Assembly: GCF_014633365.1 (NCBI RefSeq)
Contig: NC_068338.1
Span: 17,184,616-17,248,615 of the forward strand
DNA from: Diospyros lotus
Lineage: Eukaryota > Streptophyta > Magnoliopsida > Ericales > Ebenaceae
Length of the DNA stretch: 64,000 nt
Reading direction: 5' to 3'
The notes beneath the pieces are model-generated. The model was not told the DNA's origin. It did no database searches and saw only the letters and a program-made list of their open reading frames with translations. Positions 8,453 through 18,596 of the stretch are shown here, in pieces. The position numbers were made by a program, and so were the translations under genes. Every line of letters begins with the position of its first letter. Position 1 is the first letter of the stretch.

Positions 8453-10813
8453 ATGGCTGCGCCCACCTTCATCTTTCTCATTGTCTCTGCGATATGGAAC
8501 GTAGCAGCCGCTCAAACAAGAGGAGGAGGAGCTGGCAATATAACAAGAGGCTCTTCTCTCACGCCCACCGGCAGCTCCTCCTCGTGGCTATCCTCCTCAG
8601 GTCTCTATGCCTTCGGATTCTACCCCCAAGGCAACGGCGGCTATGCTGTCGGAGTCTTTGTGGCCGGAATTCCGGACAAGACGGTGGTGTGGACTGCAAA
8701 CAGGGATAATCCGCTACCGGCTACCACCAATCTCACCCTTCAGCTCACTGCTGATGGCGGGCTCATACTGCAGTCCCCGCAAGGGCAGAGCATCCCCATT
8801 GATGACGCTTGGCAGAACATTGCTTCGGCTTCCATACTCGACACCGGCAATTTTGTGCTCTATAACTCCGATATGGAGATAGTCTGGCAGAGTTTTGGGC
8901 ACCCAACTGACACAATTCTACCCGGTCAGACCCTGTCAGCAAACCAAGAACTGGTCTCCGCCGCTTCGGAAACTGATCACGCGTCGGGGATTTTCAGGCT
9001 CAAGATGCAAAGTGACGGCCATCTTGTCCAGTACCCAGTTAATACTCCAGACACGGCCCCATTCGCATACTGGGCATCGGGGACATATGGAACAGGGGAT
9101 CAGGTCACTCTGAATCTCGACAATAGTGGCCGCCTCTATTTGTTCAACTCAAGTATCGTCCTAAGAAACATAACCAAAGGAGAACCTTCGAGGGAAGATA
9201 CGATTTTCATGATGAGACTTGATTCAGATGGCATCTTCAGAGTGTATTCACACAGCTTGGAGGGGAACGGTAACTGGTCAGTTCTGGCGCAGTCTACAAC
9301 TGATAAGTGTGCTCCGAAGGGTGTCTGCGGTCTAAATGGATTTTGTGTCCTAGATGACGACATAGCCACCTGTAGTTGCCTTCCAGGATTCGATTTTGTT
9401 GACCCGCGCAATGGCACTTCTGGGTGTGTGAGGAATTTTATTGCGCAAAGCTGCAAAGACGAGCATTGGAGCACTGAGAATGATATGAAGATTGTGGAGA
9501 ATGTCAGGTGGGGAGAAGACGATGTTTCCTACTTGGAGCTATCGTCAGTGACAAAGGAAGAGTGTAAAGAAGCCTGCCTTAAGGACTGTAACTGCGAAGC
9601 CACCGTGTTTGACAACGGCAAGTGCAGAAAGCTAAGACTTCCTTTGAAGTACGGGAGAAGATCGTTGGGAGATAGCTACACTGCTACTTACGTCAAGGTG
9701 GGCATATCTGATCAACCAATGATCCCCAGTAAAGATCGTAAGAATGAAAACAAGAAAGAGACGAGGGTGGGCATTCTAATCACTGGTGTTTCGCTTGTTG
9801 GGCTTGCCTTGGTGGTGGTTATAATTTCTGGAGTTGTTGTTTACAGAAACCGCATTTGGGCATATAGAATGATCTCTGAGAAAGCGAATTATGAATTGGG
9901 TGAAGATGTGTGTCTACGGGCTTTTACTTTCTCTGAAATGGAGCAGATTACGAATGGATTCAAGCATGAGCTTGGTAGAGGATCTTCAGCAACGGTTTTC
10001 AAAGGGATCATTCCGTACACCCAAAAGGTTGTGGCTGTGAAGAAACTAGAGAAAATGCTAACGGAGAGTGAACGAGAATTTCATACGGAGGTCAAGGTGA
10101 TTGGAAGAACTCATCACCGGAACCTTGTTCGTCTGATTGGTTATTGCATTGAAGGAGCAAATAGGCTTCTTGTGTATGACTATATGATCAATGGATCACT
10201 TGCAAATCTTCTCTTCACAGCTAGAACCCAGCTAAATTGGGACGAAAGGATTGGGATTGCTCTTGACATTGCCAGAGGCATCCTCTACCTCCACGAAGAG
10301 TGCGAGACACAAATAATCCATTGTGACATAAAGCCTCATAACATACTCATGGACGAGAACATGATCGCTAGAATCAGCGACTTTGGATTGGCAAAGCTTT
10401 TGAAGCCAGACCAAACTAAAACCTTTACCGGGATAAGAGGGACAAAGGGGTATGTGGCACCAGAGTGGCACCGAAAACTCCCCGTGACAGTCAAAGCAGA
10501 TGTCTATAGCTTCGGAGTTGTGTTGTTAGAGATCATATGTTGTCGAAGTTGCTTAGATTGGAGCCTCCCGGAGGAAGAGGCGGTGCTTGAGGAATGGGTG
10601 TACGATTGTTTTGAGGCCGGGGAGTTGAGAAAACTGATTGGTGATGAAGAGATTGACAAGAGAAAACTGGAGAGAATAGTCAAAGTAGGGCTTTGGTGCA
10701 TACAGGATGAACCGTCACTGCGTCCTTCAATGAAGAAAGTTGTGTTAATGCTTGAAGGGACTGTGGACATCCCTACACCTCCAAGTCCTACTTCCTTTTT
10801 GAGTACAATCTAA
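8453..10813 (+). CDS. G-type lectin S-receptor-like serine/threonine kinase (gene A)
   Basis: A single-exon receptor kinase of 786 residues, the usual size for the LECRK3/RLK1 group, predicted at the plasma membrane. In order: signal peptide 1-21 (MAAPTFIFLIVSAIWNVAAAQ region), bulb-type lectin domain about 35-150 with WTANRDNP at 80-87, an EGF-like cysteine cluster from C286, a PAN/apple domain about 334-420, a membrane helix about 439-464, and a kinase domain from about 491. Kinase motifs are GRGSSATV at 508-515, the ATP-binding lysine K530, HCDIKPHN at 623-630, DFG at 643-645 and GTKGYVAPEW. The residue before the catalytic aspartate is cysteine, so it is a non-RD kinase, common among innate-immunity receptors. 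Members bind unknown ligands, often pathogen- or insect-related; the ligand here is not known. No frameshift is seen. Residues 593-786 are identical to gene B while the ectodomain differs at about 60 positions. Confidence 0.95.
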   Translation: MAAPTFIFLIVSAIWNVAAAQTRGGGAGNITRGSSLTPTGSSSSWLSSSGLYAFGFYPQGNGGYAVGVFVAGIPDKTVVWTANRDNPLPATTNLTLQLTADGGLILQSPQGQSIPIDDAWQNIASASILDTGNFVLYNSDMEIVWQSFGHPTDTILPGQTLSANQELVSAASETDHASGIFRLKMQSDGHLVQYPVNTPDTAPFAYWASGTYGTGDQVTLNLDNSGRLYLFNSSIVLRNITKGEPSREDTIFMMRLDSDGIFRVYSHSLEGNGNWSVLAQSTTDKCAPKGVCGLNGFCVLDDDIATCSCLPGFDFVDPRNGTSGCVRNFIAQSCKDEHWSTENDMKIVENVRWGEDDVSYLELSSVTKEECKEACLKDCNCEATVFDNGKCRKLRLPLKYGRRSLGDSYTATYVKVGISDQPMIPSKDRKNENKKETRVGILITGVSLVGLALVVVIISGVVVYRNRIWAYRMISEKANYELGEDVCLRAFTFSEMEQITNGFKHELGRGSSATVFKGIIPYTQKVVAVKKLEKMLTESEREFHTEVKVIGRTHHRNLVRLIGYCIEGANRLLVYDYMINGSLANLLFTARTQLNWDERIGIALDIARGILYLHEECETQIIHCDIKPHNILMDENMIARISDFGLAKLLKPDQTKTFTGIRGTKGYVAPEWHRKLPVTVKADVYSFGVVLLEIICCRSCLDWSLPEEEAVLEEWVYDCFEAGELRKLIGDEEIDKRKLERIVKVGLWCIQDEPSLRPSMKKVVLMLEGTVDIPTPPSPTSFLSTI

Positions 10814-11590
10814 TATGAACTCCAATTACCACCATATTATCTAAGTTGTTGTTTTTTGACCCTTATTAATTGTAATGTTCCTTGTCGTAATTGAGGAAAT
10901 AAATTGGTCAATGATTGTTTACAAGATTTAAGGTAGATTGTATTTGTTCATGAATTAATTGTTTTGAGATTAGGATGAGAATGGTATTGAAATACCTGGA
11001 CTCATCAAGTAAAATGTGTGATGTGGGGGAAAGTTGTGGATTAATAAAGGATTGTCACGCGATTAAAATGACATGTCACACAAGTTCATATGGGCTTGAT
11101 GAGTAATAGTTTGGGTGAAATCCTTGACAGAGGAACACCTTTGAGTACAAATGTAATATTTGAAAATTTTAAGAATTTTTGGATATTAATAAATATTTTT
11201 AAATTGATTGAAATTAGAGCTAAAAGGAGGTTCAGTGATAATTTTACTAAATAGAACCTAACTGTAATTTATTAAAATTGCATAAATAGACTATTTTTAC
11301 CAAGTTAAGGAACACCATCTTTCAGCACAAAATTCCAACAAACTAAATTAAATTGGGTCAAACACAATATTAGACTTTGTAGATGAGGTTAAGATGAAGT
11401 CGTGGAGCCCAAGTTCAATGGAAAATGTTGAGTGGATTAAAAGTTATTCAAACTCGAAATTAGTTAAAATACATAATTGATCAATTTTAATACATTGATT
11501 GAAATTAGACCTAAAAGGAAGTTTAGTGATAATTTTACCAAATAGGACCGAAGCATAATTTATTAAAATTCAATAAATAGACTTGTTATT
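10814..11590 (+). repeat. 3' flank of gene A with a duplicated ~100-bp phrase
   Basis: The sequence starting GATTGAAATTAGAGCTAAAAG at about 11200 returns in diverged form at about 11500, and each copy is followed by AATTTATTAAAATT and AAATAGACT phrases. The spacing is about 300 bp. This could be a small decayed element with terminal repeats. The whole stretch recurs at 24190-24967 in the right arm. No gene is seen here. Confidence 0.6.
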
Positions 11591-13594
11591 GCAAGGATAT
11601 AATAATTAAATTTATTTGTTCAAAAACCTCAACAAATAGTCGATAGGGCCAAGTGATAAGGAAGATGAAGTAAGCACCAAAAAAGATCGACAGTCGGGGA
11701 CTCAACTTGTTGTTTGGGAGAGTAGAAAGATGGGACACTAGAGGAGTAGGAAGGATGAGCATCGGAGAGACAGGGATGCCTCGGATAGGGCTCCGGAAGG
11801 TGCTTGTAGAGTCCACATATTAATCTTCAAAAGAGTCTACAAGATAGAAAACAATCAAAAGGCACGGGAGTATTTCTTCCACGCGGGTCCTCCTATACTA
11901 CTACAAAAAAATCAGCATTTAGCTGCGATTTTGAAAATCGCCTCTAAATTAGGCATCGCGAAACATTTAGCGACGATTTTTAGCAATCGCTGGAGTAACC
12001 ACCACAAAATAAGTGATTTAACGATGGTTTTTAAAATATTTAACGGCTATTTTAGAATTGCCCCAAAAATTAAAAAATAAATAAATTTTAATTTCAAGCC
12101 CCTGCGCAAACGTGGGCGTCCAGGCCGCTCACCTAGCCACCCGCGCCCTCACGCAGGCTCGTGCGCATGCCTGGCCCCTACGTGCCACGTGACGATGCTG
12201 GAAATTAAATTCGAGATCTCCCCTAATTTTGAAGTCAGGACCTCCCCTACACGTGTGCACACGCAAAATCATCTGATCGACGAAGCTTCCTTGTTATATA
12301 TCCGCGTATATAAATTATATACTAATCCAACCACTATTTTTCAGAATTATATTTTTATTTTTAATACAAATTAAAACAATATTAATTAATTGATTATTTT
12401 TAAAAAAATAAAGGAATAAATTAAAAATAAATTAATTGAGTTAAATTAAATAAAATAATTGATTAAAAAATAAGAAGAAGATTTTATATATATATTTTAA
12501 AATTATTAAAATTGTATATATTAAAATTTTATTAAATTTCTTTATATTTTTTAAATAAAATTTTAAATTTCTTTTTAAGATTTTATATTTTTTATTAATT
12601 TAACTTTAAATTATTTTCTTAAGTAAAATTCAAATTTTTAATGAATTTTGTGGCGATTTTGAAAAATCGCCACAAATGTTGATTTAATTTTTTTGTAGTG
12701 TACCTAAGTTAGTGTAGGTCCCGAAGAAATAGAGATGTAGTGTGATGTAGTGTACTCGAGTCTATGACACAGATAAGGTCTGTGGGTGCACTGTGAGGAG
12801 GTGCACGGGTGAGCAATATGAGTGAACTATGTAAGTGAACTCTTTAAGTAAGTGATATAGAAAGGTAAGGAGAGAGATTGTTTGGTTTAAATGTGTTGCC
12901 CAAGGGGCAATAGGTATTTGTAAAGGTCAATCATGATTGGGACACATGGTCAGCAAGTGACAATTGGATGCAAGGAGCACATGACTTTTCTTCTACACTT
13001 AGTGGTCCTAGGGTTTGGCATGCATGGAGGACCTAGGTGAGAAACCCACACAGGAAGGATCATGGGAGGAATGAGAGCCTTTGTCAGCTGACCTTATTGC
13101 CATGAGCCAACAAGGGGTGAGATCTTAGGGGTATTTAGGTAACTTGGAAAGTCACCAAAGACTTGACCAAGAGCTTATGCGGATGCCCGAGAGGGTCATT
13201 CATAGGTACTTGTGAAGGAAGAGCTCGTGGCACGGTGCAGGGTATGGCAAGGCACGCAATATGGCATGAGGAGGCATGCAGGCACATTGATCGAAGGGTG
13301 TGCGGCAAGAGGGTACGCTTTGACTATGCGTGGGTGTGGCTGGCAGTGCTGGGGCACGCGTGGAATGGTAGTAAGTGCGCTGGGGCATGGTTGAGGCGAG
13401 CATAGGAGTAATAGGACATGTGCGTTGGGCGTGCAACAAGGTCTTCTGGTCAGGTGGAAGACTTTAGGACTACGCGGGTCTTCGGGCCCCGTGGGGTCAT
13501 CGAGGATAGGTGCTGGCGCGCTAATCATTGGGGCCCGCGAGAGACTTTGTTTTCGAGTGGGCTTTGCGGCCAAAAAGAGGCCGCAGCAAGGCTG
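11591..13594. other. Unclassified retroelement-like sequence hosting a CACTA element
   Basis: Around the CACTA insertion the uninterrupted reading is TCCTCCTATACCTAAGTTAG, a phrase common in plant LTR retrotransposon LTRs. The flanks (11591-11898 and 12701-13594) have no convincing coding frame. The 171-codon minus-strand frame at 13196-13711 is low-complexity in part and crosses a LINE tail and a target duplication, so I do not call it a gene. The GC-richer part (13250-13600) resembles LTR or leader sequence. The stretch is repeated in the right arm. Confidence 0.45.
11899..12700. mobile_element. Non-autonomous CACTA transposon, left-arm copy
   Basis: The 802-bp element is flanked by the 3-bp duplication TAC (11696-type junction at 11896-11898, and 12701-12703). 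The right end reads in reverse complement CACTACAAAAAAATT; the left end is TACTACAAAAAAATC, one base off CACTA. Subterminal sequence contains nested palindromes of the type GCGATTTTGAAAATCGCC, as is usual for transposase-binding repeats of CACTA elements. There is no transposase frame. An equal-length copy lies at 23081-23882. Confidence 0.9.
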
Positions 13595-13698
13595 CCCGCC
13601 CCTATTTTTCTTTTTTACTGAAATGTAAATATGTATATTGATCAAAATGTACAGAAAATCACCAGGCATACTCGAGACAAGCAAAAGATAACAAAGCT

Positions 13699-14339
13699 TG
13701 TAATACTCCAAGAGCCTAAAGAAATGTAGTATATATCAAGCATAAGTAAGGAAGGAAACAACACCAGCTGGATACCTTTTGGGCTGAATGTTGGCAAAGA
13801 ACTCCCAAGTTAAGCGTGCTTGACTTGGGGTAATCCAAGGATGAGTGACCCTTTTGGAAAGTTCACGTAGGTCTATCAGGGTAAGTTGTTCTGGTCATTC
13901 TTATCGCTTGATACGGGATGTTATAGGTGGTATCAGAGCCGACCCTTGGAGAAGACGGTCCAATGAGGGCGGGGAGTGGCTCCGGGGTGCGAGGCCTGAT
14001 CAAGGAGTGGCTCCTGGCAGGCTTCTAGGATGGCAACCTCCAAAGGGGAGAAGGTCTGAGATCAGTTGTAAGGTCGAATGACGAGCACGTCATGTGCTCA
14101 AGGGGGGGAGAATATAATACCCCAAGAGCCTAGAGAAGTGTAGTATATATCGAGAATAAGTAAATAAGGAAACAACACCAGCTGGAAACCTTTTGGGCTG
14201 AATGTTGGCAAAGAACTCCCAAGTTAAGCGTGCTTGACTTGGGGTAATCCAAGGATGGGTGACCTTCTTCGGAAGTTCGCGTAGGTCCATCAGAGTAAGT
14301 TGTTCCGGTCATTCTTATTGCTCGATACGGGATGTTACA
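13699..14339 (+). mobile_element. Complete Cassandra TRIM retrotransposon, left-arm copy
   Basis: Two 227-bp LTRs (13699-13925 and 14113-14339) flank a short non-coding interior, with the target duplication AAGCT on both sides (13694-13698 and 14340-14344). The primer-binding site TGGTATCAGAGC is at 13928-13939 and a purine tract AAGGGGGGGAGAA abuts the 3' LTR. LTR sequence contains a 5S rRNA-like block, the hallmark of Cassandra. It has no proteins and depends on other elements. The two LTRs differ visibly from each other, so the insertion is much older than the copying of the arm. Confidence 0.95.
13758..13877 (+). ncRNA. 5S rRNA-like Pol III region in the Cassandra 5' LTR
   Basis: AAGTTAAGCGTGCTTGACTT and CCAAGGATGAGTGACCC correspond to the internal control region (box A, intermediate element and box C) of plant 5S rRNA genes, whose box C reads GGATGGGTGACC. 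The flanks have diverged from true 5S rRNA, so this is not a ribosomal gene. In the Cassandra family such regions are reported to be transcribed by Pol III. Equivalent regions lie in the other LTR here and in the copies at 21337-22082 and 48425-49071. Confidence 0.8.
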
Positions 14340-14576
14340 AAGCTATTGACCCAAAGCGAGAAATTCATACTGGACTAAAACATAAGGATACAAAGTAAAC
14401 ATAGCTCTGTATACAATGTTTTTATCCTATAAATAATGGTCTCAACACAGGGCTTCAAATTTTCAAATACAACTCGATTTCGAATAGCCTAAATATGATA
14501 AACAGATGCAAAAAAGGCTATCCTTTTAACTCTACTTTGCCACGAGAACCTTCTAACTTCTCTTTTAAGCCGTTTC

Positions 14577-17500
14577 TGTAAGGCCCACTTCTGAATATTC
14601 CCTCTAGCATAGGATATTCAAAAGGATGTCGTCACAGTGATGATATAGAACAAACCATATTAAAACAAACAACTCATTTCATTACTAACAGTGGAAACTA
14701 AATTAAGGTTCAATTACATTTCCAATACCTCATAAGTCTAGACTCGAAGGCCATACAAAATAAATAGAGGCTCTAGTGTGAATTAATAAAATAAAACTCA
14801 TTTCATTACAAGCCTCTCCAAAATACTACTAAGGATCTTCAAGTTAGGACGCGTCTCCGTACACCACTATACCTGGGCCTTAATCCTACTAGATTTGCCC
14901 CTAATAACAACGCTTCATTTACCTGGAATGATAAAGAAGATCAAGTGAGCCATAAGGCTCAACAAGTTCGAGAAACAATGAACAATGTATAGGATTCAAG
15001 AACATGATGACACCAAGAAGAATAATCAAGGACTCCACAGTTATGTATAAGATTCATAATTTATGAATTTATCAATTCAAATTTAAATACATCATGACAC
15101 CAAATGTGCATAAATTTCAATATCAGTATCAAATCTCGCAGGCTCTCAAGCTATCAATCAACACGTGCAAAAGTGCATCATTTCAATAGAATCTCACAAA
15201 TAAATATGGAGCCAACCTGCTGGGCTATGACCACCTCGTGCCACGCTAGGTGCTCTAGGGTATTCTTTCTCTCCGCTCAAAATAATAGGTGCGTAAGTTA
15301 TATATATATATATATAAAACATGCACATGTACACATCATGTATGTTTTTGCCAACCACATGCATTTAAATTCTCGTTTCCTTAATATTCGTACTTTCAAC
15401 ACCATTTACCCATACCGGATATTTTACCATCATCAAATAATTCAACATATCTTACTTCATAACATTTACCACATTCAAGATATAAATTATAACACAGAAA
15501 TAATTTTGAGATATGCTATTTAAGGATAAATCTTGATTCACCATTTGAGGAGTATTATAGATTTAATAACTATTTTTTTTCCATCATATATTTTTTGTGA
15601 ATTCATTTAATTGGTGTCAGTATGCATTTACTTGCATTCGTGCTCATAGATCAACCATAAGAAAGAATGGACAACCCAAAAAGAATTATATATCAACGAT
15701 TCCTTAATTTTTTTAGATTTTTTGGTGATTTTCAAGGACTGATTCGGGTTCGATATTTGATCAATTGCCCCAAACAAAATTTTGAAATTTAAGTTCAAGA
15801 ACTCTAGTTTCAGGTACATGAAACGAATTCACAATCGAAATTATCCACCAAAAGTTATTTCACAAAAACTACAACAATGTGGAATTCAAAATAGTAAGAT
15901 TCTAGGTTTTTGTCCAAGATTAAAGGGGCCATTACGGACTCAATATGAAGCCAAATAATACAGGTAATATATCAAAACGAAACCTAGGATGTTTATTTTA
16001 CATCCCAAGAAACGGATCTCAATTCGGAGATGAGACCAAAAAGTTAGAGGCCAAAGAATACCATGTGGTCAGATTACACGAAAATCGTAAGCTACGAATT
16101 TCTTGGCAGAAATTAATTGGGTTGTTATGGGCTCAAAATGTAACCAAATCATTCGATTAATACATCAAATCAAATCCTATGAAATCTAGTTTCCAACGCA
16201 TCAAAAAGATCTTAAATTGGATATCATCACAAAGAGATATACCTAAAAGAATGAAGCATGATTAGATTCGCTACAGTAAACCACAAATTTGAGAGGCACA
16301 TTCGGATGATTTCTAGCATATTCGGATGATAGGAAAATTCATTCGGATGAGGGCACTGTAGCATCCAAATGTTAGGAAAAAATCATCATAAATTGATCAA
16401 CCTACATGAAATTCATTTGGATGTGGGAGGAACTCATTCGGATGAGGCTTGGTATATATTCGGATGAGATCATTCTGGCAGTTTCTACATTGTATGCTAA
16501 TTCAACCATAACTTTCTCATCCAAGCTCCTATTTAGATGATTTAAGATGCTATGGAATGACAAGAAACATATCTACAAATTTCATGTTTTGAGTTTTTAG
16601 ATATTATGGATTTATCAAGGTTAAAATTGGGCTCGAAGTTTTTGCTATTGTGATCTATCCAGATATGATGCCTTAGGCATTCAAATTAGGTGGGCTTTTG
16701 GGGGTTATTCAGATATGGGAAAATGCTTATTCTGATGTCGCCTTTAGGGGTTAATAGTGGTATCCAGATGTATATATATATATATCTATTCGGATATGGC
16801 TATCTTTTGAGCGTAGCATTCGAATGGTTTGGTATATATTGGTATGATTCGGATGGTTCAAAAGGCATTCAAATGAGCTTGTATATATGTATGTGAGGGT
16901 TATTCGAATTGGTTAAGAGGCAATTCGAATCGGCATGTGTATATGTATGTGGGTGATTCGAATAGGTCCGGGGGCATTCGAATGGTACAGTATTTATTCG
17001 GATATATTTAGACAAAAATGAGAGTGCCATTTAGATGTATGCTGAACATTTCTGCCATGGATGCACGTATAAGCTCAAGGAGATACAAAAGTGGACAAAA
17101 GCTTCGTATCTACGCCTAGGACAATAAAATACCATTCACTAAAGAAAGCTCAGGGTGAAAACAAACCCCATTTTGAGACCAAAAGGAGACCTGCAAAGAG
17201 ATACAAAAACAAAATTTGAACATAATGAGCTAAAATGAACACAACAATCGTATCAGTAGAAAGAAGATATAGGCTAGCTTGCACAAGAATATAAGAGAAT
17301 ATATAAGAGAACTTGTATTGAAAATCAAAGGGGAGTGTAAGAAGAACTTACCCGAAGAAGTCATTCCAACAGAAGATAAACAGCTGGGACTCTGTCTCTG
17401 AAGCTCCAGTTGCAAACAAAAAATGGAAGAAGAAGAAGAAGATGAAGTAGAAGAAGAACACGGAAAGAAATATAGGGGAAGCAATGGAATAGTAAGAAAA

Positions 17501-18025
17501 AGAGAGGATATGCACTGCACTGAAATAGGAGATTTGCGCATAGTGGTTGTCGGAAAAAAAAAGGAATGCATGCAGATTTGCACACCAACTCCAGAAATTA
17601 CCAAAATACCATTCTCTTCATATTATAGAAAAAAATATACAGGGGCTCTATTAACACATGCTAACTTAATTTATTTTCTTTTTCCATTTTCTTATTACAC
17701 CACTAATTCCATTATTTTCAAATTATTTATCACCATGGGCCCAAACCCAAACCACATATATCCCATATATATATCAAGCCCACCAGGCTTAATTTTCCAC
17801 TTGGGTTAGACTCATGATCTCATTAACTAATTAATTGAGGCCCATTCACTTAAATTCTTGATCTCATGAACCATAAAATAAAATATACAATCTAAAATTA
17901 TTTATGTGCCATCAAAGCAATTTATCATTAAATATTAAAAATACTTAGACTCACATTTAAAATGCCATTAAACTGACGTTAAGTATTAGTATTAAAACAC
18001 CTAGACCCACTTTAGGGTCGTTACA
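14577..18025 (-). mobile_element. Long solo LTR, family C (3.4 kb)
   Basis: On the minus strand it starts TGTAACGACCC at 18025 and ends GGGCCTTACA at 14577. The flanks are GTTTC (14572-14576) and GCTTC (18026-18030), a 5-bp duplication with one mismatch. It interrupts LINE ORF2. There is no primer-binding site, coding region or second LTR, so it is a solo LTR left by recombination. The same family occurs in plus orientation at 40442-47729. Open frames inside, such as the acidic one at 17423-17809, are chance or low-complexity. Confidence 0.9.
16280..17040. repeat. ATTCGGATG motif swarm inside the solo LTR
   Basis: The phrase ATTCGGATG and close variants (ATTCGAATG, ATTCAAATG, TATCCAGATG) occur about 20 times within roughly 760 bp at irregular spacing. 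The homologous part of the plus-strand copy (about 43790-44070) also carries them. They do not form a regular tandem array. They could be binding sites in the LTR regulatory region. Confidence 0.75.
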
Positions 18026-18596
18026 GCTTCAGCGCACTGGTAAAGGTTGTCATGGCCTGGGAGATACCCAGCCAACCTCGAATTTTGCTCCATATGGAGG
18101 AACTAATTGAGCATTGGAAGAATAGATGAGTCAATGACTTCTCAGCTGAGCAGCAAAGGGAACAAGCACGATCAATATCCAAATACAGTAACTTATCCTT
18201 CGTTAGCAACTTACCTTTGGCACAAAGCTAAAGCATGAATGCCTACTTAAAGGATAAGATTTGATTCCCATACAACAAAGGCCCAATCAAGATTCTACCC
18301 CTTAGATCTAAAGTAATCATATGCATCTTTAGCATTCTAGGATTCATTTTTGGTTCACCCATTAAGGATATTTGAGGCCTTAGCATAGGAACCTCCAGCA
18401 CATATAAGCAAGTCCCTGATGGTCAGCAACTTTTTGAATATAAGAGAATCATCCTTCGTATACTCATGCTCCCAGATGGACCTTGAATTCAGATATTCAT
18501 GATTAATCCATTTCACCCATAGCGAATCCTTCTAGTTGTGCACATTCCATAAGACCTTAGAAAGAAAACCTGTGTTCCAGCTTCCCGCCCCTATTT

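Larger units (their letters stand above)
10228..14372 (+). repeat. Recently copied inverted arm, left (donor) copy
   Basis: This 4145-bp segment covers the last third of gene A, its 3' flank, a CACTA element, the end of a LINE and a Cassandra element. It is matched in reverse complement by 21304-25553. The only length difference is a 105-bp tandem duplication in the right Cassandra. I noticed only a handful of substitutions, mostly in Cassandra. Left of 10227 the two copies diverge abruptly. It is the donor because its LINE continues beyond 14372, with the other target duplication at 18584, while the right copy stops inside that LINE. Confidence 0.92.
13608..18583 (-). mobile_element. 5'-truncated LINE interrupted by Cassandra and by a solo LTR
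   Basis: The element is bounded by the 13-bp duplication CCCGCCCCTATTT at 13595-13607 and 18584-18596, with an A-rich tail at the left end, so it is a minus-strand insertion. The coding part (18583 to 18026, then 14576 to about 14380) is the end of LINE ORF2. It includes the zinc-binding zf-RVT motif CSLCCSAEKSLTHLFFQCS and then VKRIAFFASVYHI. Several stop codons show that it is dead. The ORF is split by the solo LTR at 14577-18025 and reads in frame across it. The 3' UTR is split by Cassandra at 13699-14339. Net LINE length is about 0.9 kb. Confidence 0.92.

Noticed and set aside
13196..13711. 171-codon minus-strand frame, mirrored at 22070-22585
   Set aside because: It runs across a Cassandra end, a LINE tail and the LINE target duplication, so it is assembled from unrelated pieces. 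Identity between arms reflects DNA copying, not protein conservation.
13758..13877. A true 5S rRNA gene
   Set aside because: Only the internal control region is similar; the ends are diverged and the block lies inside a Cassandra LTR, with a second copy in the other LTR.
17423..17809. 128-codon frame beginning with an acidic repeat
   Set aside because: It is antisense to the solo LTR; the acidic run is a GAA repeat and the rest matches no family.
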